Source: Amanita rubescens (taxonomy: Eukaryota > Basidiomycota > Agaricomycetes > Agaricales > Amanitaceae). Taken from it: 64,000 bases of DNA. The notes under the pieces were generated by a model that was not told the origin of the DNA, searched no databases, and worked only from the letters and a program-made list of their open reading frames with translations. The position numbers and the translations under genes are program-made. The stretch spans positions 1 through 64,000 of the forward strand of contig WION01000296.1 of assembly GCA_015039365.1 (NCBI GenBank). Reading direction: 5' to 3'. Below are positions 31,536-41,100 of this stretch, piece after piece; position 1 is the stretch's first letter, and every line of letters begins with the position of its first letter.

Positions 31536-31555
31536 GAACCCAAACCTAGGGTTTA
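31536..31555 (+). promoter_or_regulatory. shared F-box upstream motif, gene 7
   Basis: GAACCCAAACCTAGGGTTTA, about 50 bp upstream of the ancestral ATG at 31604 and 72 bp upstream of the ATG used now at 31627. Confidence 0.55.
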
Positions 31556-31626
31556 TCAAATCTGACTCGAACGCACATACTCAAATCAGTCGTGCTTTAA
31601 CAAGATGCCACCTCATCCTCATAGAA

Positions 31627-33075
31627 ATGCCAAGACATAGAAATGCCAAGAGTGACACTCATCCTGCTGTGGGTCCGGGGCACAATGGACCCATCACCAG
31701 GTCTCGCGGCGTCCAGTACGCCAACGCACCTACTATTCATCGCCTCCCTTTAGAGGTCCTCAGCGAGATCTTCATTCTTGCCATGCCCACCATTCAGGAA
31801 ATTTACGCCTGGCCGTCGTCACACCAGCCCGGCGAGAGAGAAAAAATAGTTGATCCCTCCATGTTCTGCGCCGTGTGCTCGTCGTGGCGGCTTCTTGCTT
31901 TTTCCACCCCTCAACTGTGGAAGCACGTGTTCGTCCATGTCCCGTACAGTATAACAGAAGACCGGGCTAAAAAAATAGTCGCCGACCTCGTTCCATGGAT
32001 CGAGCGCTCCAAACCGCTACCTCTTACCCTACACATATCCGGTGATCTCAATGTATCTGTGCATGGGACAGGACCTGAAGCCCCCATTGTATCCTTTCTC
32101 ATCGACCATGCTGCTCGGTGGGAATCCCTGTACTGCAAACGTGCATTTCTAGACCCGTCATCGTATTTACCACCACCTCGGTTTCACGTTGATGTATGGC
32201 ACTCTTTGCGGCGAGTGTGTCTTATCGGTATAAAGTCATTCTATCTCACATCATGTGTCATTGTAAAAGACACTCTTCCATGGGCGCAACTTACACTTCT
32301 CAACGTTCAGAACAGTATCACTGTTTCGCAAGCAGAAACCATTTTCATCAGTTGTCCTAAGCTCGTGCAGCTATCAATTTCAGTTCGTATAGCGCAGGGG
32401 GCGGGTGGTGTTTCTATAACCCTTCGCGACTTGGTCACTTTCTACCTCAGTACGGATTCGTCCTGTCGCGGACTGACCGTGAATCGACTCACTTCCCCGT
32501 CTCTACGAAACATGTTTATAAATGGATTTTCATCAACAGACATCGGGATACTCTTGGACTTTTTTACACGATCATCCTGTACCCTCGACAAGTTGGGGAT
32601 TCGCGGAGCACAGAACATTGCGTCGAGAGATTACATCAATGTCCTACAACATCGTTCTTGCCAGTCACTCACTTTGCTCTCCCTGCGTTATCCCCTTTGG
32701 CACAAGGATGATATGTCATTCGACTGTGACGAAGCACTACTTCAAAGACTTACTTTACATCGGAATGATACAATTTGCAGTCGTCTAAAATTCTTGACGA
32801 TCACCTATAGCGTTCCAAGTTCTTTACACTCCACATTCCTGAACATGGTCGAGTCTCGAATTCGTTCTCGTGTAGGCCAGATAACAGATGAGCCGACGCT
32901 TCGATATCTCCAGCTTCACGTCCGCTGTCCAGGGAAAAAGATGAAAGAGTTGGATAAAATTGGAAAGAGGAGCGGAATGGAATACAGGCGTCAAAGAATC
33001 CAACCTTGTCATTGGGCAGTTTGGTTCCAATGCGAGGTGCCGCCTAGCTTGAATCCCAATGATTTGCTGTTTTGA
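31627..33075 (+). CDS. F-box-like protein 7 (482 aa), intact after start-codon shift
   Basis: This intronless F-box-like gene has NGPITRSR, the F-box-like segment IHRLPLEVLSEIFILAMPT at residues 37-55, CAVCSSWRLLAFSTPQLW and an LRR-like body (FTRSSCTLDKLGIRGAQNIA; SLHSTFLNMVESRIRSR). It ends LNPNDLLF. The ATG at the position used by paralogues (31604, MPPHPHRNAK) now runs into TAG because a 16-bp unit (ATAGAAATGCCAAGAC) is duplicated at 31621-31652. The duplicated unit itself supplies an ATG at 31627 in the main frame, so the protein loses only its first few residues. It is predicted to be an SCF substrate receptor. Its 3' end overlaps the end of an open frame on the other strand. Confidence 0.88.
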   Translation: MPRHRNAKSDTHPAVGPGHNGPITRSRGVQYANAPTIHRLPLEVLSEIFILAMPTIQEIYAWPSSHQPGEREKIVDPSMFCAVCSSWRLLAFSTPQLWKHVFVHVPYSITEDRAKKIVADLVPWIERSKPLPLTLHISGDLNVSVHGTGPEAPIVSFLIDHAARWESLYCKRAFLDPSSYLPPPRFHVDVWHSLRRVCLIGIKSFYLTSCVIVKDTLPWAQLTLLNVQNSITVSQAETIFISCPKLVQLSISVRIAQGAGGVSITLRDLVTFYLSTDSSCRGLTVNRLTSPSLRNMFINGFSSTDIGILLDFFTRSSCTLDKLGIRGAQNIASRDYINVLQHRSCQSLTLLSLRYPLWHKDDMSFDCDEALLQRLTLHRNDTICSRLKFLTITYSVPSSLHSTFLNMVESRIRSRVGQITDEPTLRYLQLHVRCPGKKMKELDKIGKRSGMEYRRQRIQPCHWAVWFQCEVPPSLNPNDLLF

Positions 33076-33663
33076 TCTTTAGGGAGATTTCAACCGTCGC
33101 GATGGTCTCATTCGTATCTCCACCATCATCCCTCCTCCAGGACCGTCGGCACTGGACTGTTCGTTCTCTTGCTCGCGCGCGTGTATGGCTGTCCGCAGCG
33201 TATGTCTCGGTCCCCCGATACGCTTCACCCAGCTCTTCTGGTTTCATATTCCTTTTATTCACCTCCTCGAGGTCATCGAAGTTAAAGTCCAGATCGTCCC
33301 TTAGATAGTCCATGTCAAATTGCTCGCCCCAGACATTAGGGAGAAACCTGGTATCCCGTTCATCAAGTGCAAGGGCAGGGCGGAAACACTTGACATTGTA
33401 ATTTATCGACGTGTACGGGCGCGTAGTCATATATATGTTGAAGGCAAAGTCAACTTGCTGGAGATTCTCCCTTGGGACCTTGAATGAGACGTTAGACGTA
33501 CCCTGTTAGATATCGACACCACCTTGTAAATCATGCCTGACACTGGAATAATCTCTAAGTTAGAGACATTCAGATGAGCTCGACTAGTCCGTTCCGGGAT
33601 GCGTGATGGCCAAATACCCAAGGCCCCTTCAGTTTCTCTCCCTCGCGTTCGTCGCGCACGCAC
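33044..33663 (-). CDS. uncertain hypothetical gene
   Basis: An open reading at about 33490-33240 gives TSNVSFKVPRENLQQVDFAF, then INYNVKCFRPALALDERDTR and DYLRDDLDFNFDDLEEVNKR. It has biased acidic composition and looks coding, but I recognise no domain. Upstream (33500-33663) there are further open pieces (IPVSGMIYKVVSIS) whose joining is unclear because the candidate introns do not keep one frame. It lies downstream of the HNH gene on the same strand and converges on F-box gene 7. It may be a real small gene or a decayed relative of the HNH/NTPase neighbourhood. Confidence 0.3.
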
Positions 33664-33765
33664 ATGTACTGTACCCCGGAGTTAGGTAACATTTGTATAC
33701 ACGTGTCCTAGTATGTATGCAGGATAGCTTGTCACCGAGTCTATGTAATTGTGCTGTGCCACCAA

Positions 33766-35074
33766 CTAAGCTACAAATTGAAGCCATTTTTGAATACTCT
33801 CCCGGGTTTGCTCCTCCTCCATCATACGTGCCCGACGCATATCCTTCCTTGCATTATGCACCCACAATCCCGCGACTACGTCTAAAACATCAATTGCCTC
33901 ACTGTCTCCTGCCTTCTCCAGCGTCTCAGTCCACGAATGACGATCTGCTCGAACCGTCTTATTCCGACGAACCCTCGCCCGCTTCCCTGCACCCCTAACC
34001 GAATGACCGTTGTCACTGTCGTCATCGTCATCGTCATCGTCATTGTGATAGTAAAACTCCTTGGTTTTTTCCTCAGCAAACTCCACAAATTCCCCCACTC
34101 CCCATGTCTTGAGGGCAGCACAACCATAGGCGACATCGAAGAGAGAACGCGGCGGCCAGTCATTATTTGATTGCATCGCAACCGAGTTGTGAGGTACTAT
34201 GTGCTGGACCATGTAATCACTGCATTTGAAGTTGTGAAAGGTGAGGCGACTGTTCGCGACTGATGGATGCACATCGAATTGAAGATGGTCGAGAACCCAT
34301 TGGGGTTGCATGACGAGGGGCACATCGTCGACATTCATCGCGAAGTTTGGTGTCTAGAAACCCATTCAACTCAATCACATTGAAGATGACTGCGCCGAGT
34401 AGATGACCTGTAAAAAGGCGACCTGGGAGGTTCCGAATGGGGCGTGCAGCTCTCGCTTAAGCAGGATCCCATTCCGCGTATCGTTGATACTCTCTAAGGG
34501 TGGATCGACGACTTCTTCCCTGTGCGCGACGAGGTTCTTTATGTACTTTGTCTGGAATGAGCGATGTGAACAGTACAAAGGGCCGGAACGTACCTGGTCA
34601 CCCTTTGCATGCGGAATTATATGACACGCCTCAAATTGTGTCGTACCAGTCATCACGCAACACCTATCACGGTTGACCACATCCTGTTTGAAGTTGGCCC
34701 GGCAACTAGTGACGTTCGATGTGTAGGAGGTTCTGTCATCCATTCCCTTCGGATCAAGCAAACGCAAGTCGTTGTCTATCATTAAAGATGAGTGACAAGT
34801 CCCGATTTGCTCGGAATGACTCACCTTGCGATATGTAGTAATAATTACCAGCCGATATAGCGGCGCCGTCAGGACGATAATCTGCGACCTGTTCGCCATC
34901 GCGTTCGCGGGAGATGTAACCTTCCTTGCCGTATATGGCGTATCCTAGAAAACGTATCCAGGTGAGAGGATGCAATGAGAATTGCTGACAGACATGAACG
35001 GGGATGGAGAGCGCATGCTGATATTCATCGCCGAAACGGATCCAGAGCTGAACGTTAACGCTCAGTGTGGCCAT
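33766..35074 (-). CDS. HNH endonuclease-domain protein (387 aa)
   Basis: Exons 35074-34825, 34775-34594, 34551-34408 and 34353-33766 sum to 1164 nt in frame. The N-terminal about 90 residues (MATLSVNVQLWIRFGDEYQH...) form a domain common in fungal HNH proteins. The nuclease core reads VNRDRCCVMTGTTQFEACHI followed by IPHAKGDQ, then NDTRNGILLKRELHAPFG. The cysteines (CCV..G), the H of ACHIIPH and the N/H of DTRNG..L...LH fit the HNH_2 type, so it should cut DNA with a metal ion. An intron joins FLQ to TPNFAMNVDDVPLVMQPQWV. A run of aspartates (coded by a GAC/GAT repeat at 34018-34045) and a basic stretch (RVRRNKTVRADR) follow. It lies 104 bp downstream of the NTPase gene on the same strand. 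Confidence 0.82.
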
Positions 35075-35177
35075 GATTAAGATTTATGTAATGAGTCTTG
35101 TGCATACATGAGACTCAACTTAAAAATAGATCTACTGGTACAAGTCTGCTTACACTTAATAATTTCTATAACGAGCT

Positions 35178-38100
35178 TCACAATCGCTTGGCACCTCGAA
35201 CAGCAGCCCAACGGGACCAATGACCGCCGTCGTTCGCAGCTCCTGGGTTCATCGACCTTCGAAGTTCTTTCTCTACATTTGTTGCCACCTTATAAATATC
35301 TTTCCAACCGTATGACGCTTGCAGGAGGCCATCCCAAATGTCAGTCGTCTGTGGGTCAATCGGACCTAGAAAGTCGGATGAAAGACCCGCACTCCAAATG
35401 TCATAAACGACAGCATTATAAGCTGGTGATGGGTCATGCCTGGTCACATGAAGACTTGGAGTTTGGGCAGCGAGGGCGAAGATTATTCTGATGACGGGAA
35501 CGGGGGCATCCCCCTCCTTCAGAATCCCAACGTCGTAAGGATTCATGGATTCAAAACATTTTGGTTTGGGGATGTGGGTGTAGTGAGGGTCGTTCGAGAC
35601 CCGGTACAGGATGAGTCCGAGATTATCGATGGCCAATTTCGTGCCAGATTTCAGAAAGACGGTGACTGCATTAATCGAGGGATGATTATCGGTGCACTGC
35701 ACGGCAGCACCTCGGGTCATTAGAAGCAAAAGGCATTTCTTGTCGACGGATTTGAAATCGAGGAGTTTGATGAAATGGTTGAAGTGCATCTTTGCATCAG
35801 GGAAATCGTGCCGCAGCTTCTCCAATCCTGAGGCTGATGGGGACTCGCTGAACAGATATCCATACACGAAGGATGCAAAGTTGAAGAATCGACATTTTGG
35901 GTGTACACCCTTGCCAACTGGAGGCCCGACAGCCTGATCACGAGCCAGAGTCAGCAACAACAGTACAAGAAACTCGCCACGATCGCCTTTATGTATGGGA
36001 AATCCTTCCAGTACAGATTTGAAAGATTTCAATGGATCAAAGGATTCCCGCGCCATGATGACATAGGCGGCTTCGGAGAGAAGCGGCTCGGAGGATGATA
36101 CTGTCTCCATGCTCTGGAAGGCAGCGTCGATCTTAAGGCAGACTCGCATATGTCCTTCCACCTGCTTCCTCTCAGCGGTTTGAGAAATGTAGGTTGTTGA
36201 ATTGAATTGGATAGGTAAGCGTTGAGATAGGCAAGCAAGCATCTGGTCGTCAGTGAAATTTTGTGTGTTGGGTTTTGCGTTAAGGAGCTTCCCGACGGCA
36301 AATGTCAGGATGTCTTCTCGAACACTGCTATCCCCAGCATAATAACGTGACCCGAATCTTAAGGCGTATCCGCATCAGCATGATTAATGTTACGAAATAC
36401 AATTATACTTACAAGGGGCGACCCATATAAACAATATGCGAATCAGCGGTGACGCGCTCCAAATCCCAATTGCCGTCCAGGGCTACTTGTTTCGCTAACG
36501 TGTCAAAGCCGAGGTCTGTGAATGGTTGTATTAAGGTCAATTCACCGAGGATGATTCTTTTCGAAGTATCGTCACCCGGCGATATGAACTGTGATATCTT
36601 GCCCGTCGTAGACAGAAACAGAGCGAACAATGGGAAGTGATCCAAAGCACGAAACACGTGTCTCAGAACACTGAGATTTGACCATGTAGCGTAGCCAGTT
36701 TCATTTCGATTGGTCAAAGTATGGGCCTCATCGAAAGCCAGAATGACGAGAGGATAGTCGTCCTCTGTTGCCTTTTCCTTCACCGGGGACGACGACGAGT
36801 GCGCCTTCAAGGATTCAACGAGTTTGTGGCAGGAGGCAGCGGGGAAGAAGGAATAATCTAGGGCGTCCTCTGATGTCTGGGGCGAAGCGTAACCTGGTCC
36901 TGTGTCGCTTCCTGGGTGAGGAACCTTGTGGGACACTTTTAGTCGACGAGGTAAAGAAAGACATACATCTCCTGCCCTAAGTGTTTCTGTCGCAATTCGA
37001 ATCACCTGTCGATAAAATTCTCTCCTAAACTCGTTATGCACTTTCATTGTTTGACCCGCCGTCATACGGATCCTGAATTCACGAGCCACCTCCTCAATCC
37101 CCCACTGCGAATTGAATTCCATTTTCAATGTATAGTCGGTATGCTGAAACAAAGCGTCGACAAAACAGCAAGCTCGGCGATACGATCTGGTCTCTGTGTC
37201 TTTCGTGGTCAAAAAATCTCGAACCTCGTGGTCGGCAGGAGGGTAGCCTGGAAAGATATTATTGGTCACTGCGAAACTAACGATGACGCAAGAAAAAATA
37301 CCAGTAGATAGTGCATCCCTGAGGTTAATCGGTATGGAAAAGTGTTTTTTCCCAAGTTCATCAACTGTTCTTGACTTGCCCATACCGGACGATTGAACAA
37401 TAGAACAAAAGTGCGCATAAACACTCTTGCTGTCGGGATCAAAGTGGTTCCGGATGTGTGTCCATAAGGCTTCCGCCGCTTGGCCATCGTATGGGCGTTC
37501 CCAAGAGTCCTTGGTGGCTAAGCGGCCCAGTCAGTAATGGACAGGGGGTAAATTTTCAATAGGAATACCTTTTTCCTGTTGAGGAGATAGCTCAATCGTG
37601 GAGGCTGGAATTTTGAGTTCCGCTGTGGTCGCGATTAAATGCGATCGGATTATCTGATAATCCGAAATATACGTACGACGCGCAAGCAGGTCACTCCAAT
37701 CGCCCCTTTTAACACCATTCCGCACGCCAACCTTCCACTCTTCCAACTGGTTTTCGGTGAAAATCTTCACGATGTCATCTGCGTGCTGAAGGGTCAGATT
37801 CGCGATAACGCTGTCTTTCATGCTTGTGGACGCTAATTCCAGCGTGAGGACCTGCAAAATGTCCGAAAGTATCGACCGCCACCGGGAGTCGTCAGTGGCA
37901 GTCTCGGCCTTATCGACCTGAAATTCCCACATCCTAAAATCGGATTTCCTATTGATGTTGGAGCTGAGCGTAGCCAGTTGTATATCCGGCAGAAGGATTT
38001 TGGCGCGTTTGTCGGCGGAAGAGGAGGCGGGAGGAAATTCAGCAGGGCGTTTTGAACTAGAAGAAGGAAGGTCGACATCCATGATCTGGTTCGGAGTCAA
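35178..38100 (-). CDS. large P-loop NTPase of the agaricomycete Crinkler-like type (920 aa)
   Basis: Exons 38100-37569, 37517-37302, 37247-36413 and 36357-35178 sum to 2763 nt in frame. The N-terminus is serine-rich with a basic, possibly nuclear, signal (SSADKRAKILLP). The Walker A region is IVQSSGMGKSRTVDELGKK (around residue 235), followed by FSIPINLRDALSTGYPPADH. Walker B is PLVILAFDEAHTL, and a sensor-like strand is FPLFALFLSTTGKISQF. GRPLFGSRYYAG and a long C-terminal helical region follow. The family is expanded in mushroom genomes and resembles the NTPase module of Crinkler-RHS-type proteins, in which an NTPase is fused to a nuclease. Here no nuclease is fused, but an HNH gene follows directly. 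A start at 38082 (MDVDLPSS) is also possible. The upstream region is disrupted by a retroposon 47 bp away. Confidence 0.75.
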
Positions 38101-38138
38101 GACTGAACGAGTACAGCCACAACAATGTGACGTTTGTT

Positions 38139-38146
38139 AGCACATC
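38139..38146. repeat. left target-site duplication of retroposon
   Basis: AGCACATC directly before an 18-T run; identical to 39659-39666. The pair brackets the retroposon. Confidence 0.75.
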
Positions 38147-39658
38147 TTTTTTTTTTTTTTTTTTAAAAGTAAAGGTGATTTCATTTGAGCAAGAAGTAAT
38201 TTAATACAGGTAGGCATTGTGACACAAGTCACATAGTGGGGTAATGCGCGTTCACGCACATGTTAATGTGTTTAGTAGAAAGAAGAAACGTTCTTTGGAG
38301 GTCAATATATGGAAGAAGGTAGACGTACTCTCAATGTAGCTAACCTTCCTAAAGAGAAAAATCTAATGAACGTCCCGAGGGACGCGCTCAAAAGAGAACG
38401 CTATGGAAGCGGGCTCTAATGAGCCGGTTAATAAAGCAAAGTTGGCACGAATGCCAAATAGGTATCGTCGGCGTCTCACTTTGGAGCAGCGCCGGCATTG
38501 GTGGCAGGAGGCGGGGATATCTGAAGTGACCGAGGCCACATATTGTTTCTGTTGAGGTGCAACGACCTCAGATAGATGTAATCGACACCGGCGATGTCGA
38601 GGGGGCATTATGATGACGGTGGGTAGAACCACCAGTGTTGTTTCAAGAGGAAGCACAGGGGCTTCAAGGTTGCTAGAGGACGGTTCAGAGGTGAGCTCTT
38701 CGACCGTCTCAATGGTCGTTCTGGGGAGGGGGGAGGGAGGAAGGGGTAGAGGAGCAATGTCTGCCGGAGGCTCTGAGGGGTTATTCTGAAGCTTGGAAGC
38801 TTTCTTCGCTTTTCGCTTCTGCGATCGGGATAATTGTTTAGATGATGAGGTGGTAGCATCGATATCATCATCAACGATGGGCGTCGTCAATGCGGGGAGG
38901 GGAAGCGCCATCAAGATGGGCAGGGGAGGCATCGTTGGTGGTACAGGAAGAGAAGGGACCGGAACTCGGACCTTCCTTAAGTTTTTCAGTCTGCTTGGTG
39001 GGCAGTCGCATGACGTCGACAGCGTTATGTCATGCGTCAAGGGTATGGATATTTTCCCACAGTCATAAAAGTCGGCTATGGGGAAGGGAAGCAAGTTCGT
39101 CCTGCACTTGAGGCAAGACTTTGAGAAGCATGACTTGGCTATAAACGTGAGGTAGAGCGCCTCCACGTCAGGCAAGTCTGGGGTGCAAGTGACGTCACAG
39201 CCATCAAGGCACCATTTGTGAACCCATATAGCGGTCTTGGAGGAAACTGCAAGGTTAATTGACGGGGTGATCCGGACCCAGTCAGGATGGGAGAGCGTTT
39301 GGTAACGGGGGTTGCCATGTCTGTCATCAATGGCGTGACGACGGAAAGGCGTGTTGAGGGTAATGAGTACGTCAGAAGTTGACGAGAGGTTATCGAGCAT
39401 TGTCTGTAAGATGATGAACTTGGATTCAGTGGGCAAGTTGGGGTTGGCGAGACTGATGTCGCAAACGGTGGTTTTGATTGTTAGAATGCGGAGTCCATGG
39501 CGGGACTTGCTGGAGTCATGTGACACATGACCAGACATTTGATCACGTAACATGTTTCAAGGGCCAACGCCTCGCGGCAAAGGCAGGGCAAGGGCAAGGG
39601 GCAAGGCTAGTAGTCGAAATGCACCAAGGTGCGGAGGGAGTAGAGGGAGTAGAAAGCA
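38147..39658 (-). mobile_element. poly(A)-tailed retroposon, 1.5 kb
   Basis: On the minus strand the unit starts near 39658 (TGCTTTCTACTCCC), carries one long ORF (39553-38363), has about 200 bp of 3' untranslated sequence and ends in 18 A (T-run 38147-38164). It is bounded by 8-bp direct repeats AGCACATC. These are the marks of target-primed reverse transcription: a non-LTR element, or an mRNA copied in trans. The right duplication overlaps the outer bases of the large element's TIR (CATCAGG), so it landed at that border. Confidence 0.75.
38363..39553 (-). CDS. ORF inside retroposon (396 aa), function unknown
   Basis: This single uninterrupted frame is the only long ORF of the poly(A)-tailed unit. 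The N-terminal half looks globular (TVCDISLANPNLPTESKFII; DWVRITPSINLAVSSKTAIW) and contains a cysteine cluster (CFSKSCLKCRTNLLPF, with CDCPP later) that might bind a metal. The C-terminal half is rich in proline and serine and has a lysine/arginine patch (RSQKRKAKKASK). No reverse transcriptase, endonuclease or RNase H motif is present, so the unit cannot move by itself. It could be a LINE ORF1-like protein or a retrocopied host gene. An upstream in-frame methionine choice (MSGHVSHDSS) is also possible. Confidence 0.6.
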   Translation of the reverse strand: MLRDQMSGHVSHDSSKSRHGLRILTIKTTVCDISLANPNLPTESKFIILQTMLDNLSSTSDVLITLNTPFRRHAIDDRHGNPRYQTLSHPDWVRITPSINLAVSSKTAIWVHKWCLDGCDVTCTPDLPDVEALYLTFIAKSCFSKSCLKCRTNLLPFPIADFYDCGKISIPLTHDITLSTSCDCPPSRLKNLRKVRVPVPSLPVPPTMPPLPILMALPLPALTTPIVDDDIDATTSSSKQLSRSQKRKAKKASKLQNNPSEPPADIAPLPLPPSPLPRTTIETVEELTSEPSSSNLEAPVLPLETTLVVLPTVIIMPPRHRRCRLHLSEVVAPQQKQYVASVTSDIPASCHQCRRCSKVRRRRYLFGIRANFALLTGSLEPASIAFSFERVPRDVH

Positions 39659-39666
39659 AGCACATC
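39659..39666. repeat. right target-site duplication of retroposon
   Basis: AGCACATC, identical to 38139-38146. Its last bases (CATC) are also the first bases of the left TIR of the large element. Confidence 0.75.
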
Positions 39667-39712
39667 AGGTAAATGGGGAAAAAACTAATCCTGTCTAATT
39701 TTGTCTAATTGT
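39663..39712 (+). repeat. left TIR of the large element
   Basis: Begins CATCAGGTAAATGGGGAAAA and continues into (T)CTGTCTAATT repeats. It pairs with 60440-60489 on the other strand, which begins CATCAGGTAAACGGGGAAAA. Confidence 0.8.
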
Positions 39713-41100
39713 GTCTGATGAGGGTCAGTGCAAAGGAAGAGAGGGAAATTGGCTGGTTAGTAACCCAGGTTACAAGGAATGTAGATTATTATGATGTCAT
39801 TTAACCAGTTACACAGATAGCTATACAATGCTAGACTAGCACAACATCAGTCAAAATGAAAGTCAGACCCTTATGTTAGTCAGTCTTGTTTGGGCAGCTA
39901 GATAATCAGATAGTCATACAATAACAAACAGGCAGATCACCAGAGTGCTATAAAAACAAGGTGCCAGACTACCAGACAGCTATGCAGTCAGATCACCAAC
40001 CAGTGTCAGACAGTCACATTACCAGACCACTAAACAATCAGAATAATATACAGTCAGATAATCAGCTTATTAGAAACTTGCTAGACCACTAGAGAATCAC
40101 ATAATCATCAAGTCAGGGGGCCAGAGTCGCCAGACACCAGATGGTCAGACTAATAGGGAAGCAACTAGGCAGCCTGATAGCCAGGCAGGTGGCCAGATCA
40201 CCAAAGAGAGCATGGCAGTTAGATGAATAGAGAGCCAGACACCAGACACAAGATAGCAAGATCACTAGAAGGCACTATAGAGTCAGAGAGCCAGAGAGTT
40301 TGAACAAGAGAAACCCAGCCTCCAGGCAGCTAGATACCAGATAGCCAGACTGCTAGATAATCATAGAGTCAGACCACCAAAATGTGAGGGAACCAGACAG
40401 TTAGAGTATCAGACAGTTAAACAAATAGAGTATTAAACAATCAGACAATTAGAGAGAATGAGACAGTTAGACAAATATTATGTAAGAGAGTTAGGCAATG
40501 AGAATATTAGATGATTGGACAATTAGAGTATTAGACAGTTAAACAATGAGAGCACTAGACATTTAGACAAATAGCATGTCAGACAGTCAAGTAATTGGAG
40601 TATTAGACAATTAAACAGCCAGATAGTGGGGTAATTAGAGTGTTAGACAAATAACATGTCAGACAGTCAAGTAATTGGAGTATTAGACAAATAGTATGTC
40701 AGACAGTTAGGTAATCAGAGTGTTAGACAAATAACATGTCAGACAGTCAAGTAATTGGAGTATTAGACAAATAGTATGTCAGACAGTTAGGTAATCAGAG
40801 TGTCAGACAGATAGTATGTCAGACAGTTAGGTAATCAGAGTGTCAGACAGATAGTATGTCAGACAGTTAGGTAATCAGAGTGTCAGACAAATAGTATGTC
40901 AGACAGTTAGGCAATTAGACAGTAAAACAATTAGTGTGTCAGACAACAAGCCACTTAGTTTATGAGGTAGTTAGAGTACCAGACAAATAGTATGTCAGAC
41001 AGTTAGGCAATTAGCCAGTAAAACAATTAGTGTGTCAGACAACAAGCCACTTAGTTTATGAGATAGTTAGAGTACCAGACAAATAGGACATCAGACCTTG
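39713..41100 (+). repeat. left subterminal AGACA repeat array
   Basis: Almost 1.4 kb made of short degenerate units built on (C/T)AGACA(G/A)TTAG and CCAGAC, with no coding potential. From about 40640 to 40910 it becomes an exact 40-bp tandem repeat: ATGTCAGACA recurs at 40653, 40693, 40733, 40773, 40813, 40853 and 40893. A roughly 100-bp unit (TGTCAGACAACAAGCCACTT) occurs twice at about 40935-41090. Such arrays near the TIRs may be transposase binding sites, as in other TIR elements (inference). Confidence 0.85.

Noticed and set aside
20631..31555. CCTAGGGTTAG copies as an interstitial telomere tract
   Set aside because: Only single motif copies occur, each at a fixed distance before a gene start; there is no tandem (TTAGGG)n array.
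38147..38164. T-run as a promoter pyrimidine tract of the NTPase gene
   Set aside because: The adjacent direct repeat AGCACATC and its second copy at 39659 fit a retroposon poly(A) tail better.
39713..41100. AGACA repeat region as a CRISPR array
   Set aside because: Units are degenerate, directly abutting and without unique spacers; the DNA is fungal and the array sits next to a transposon TIR.
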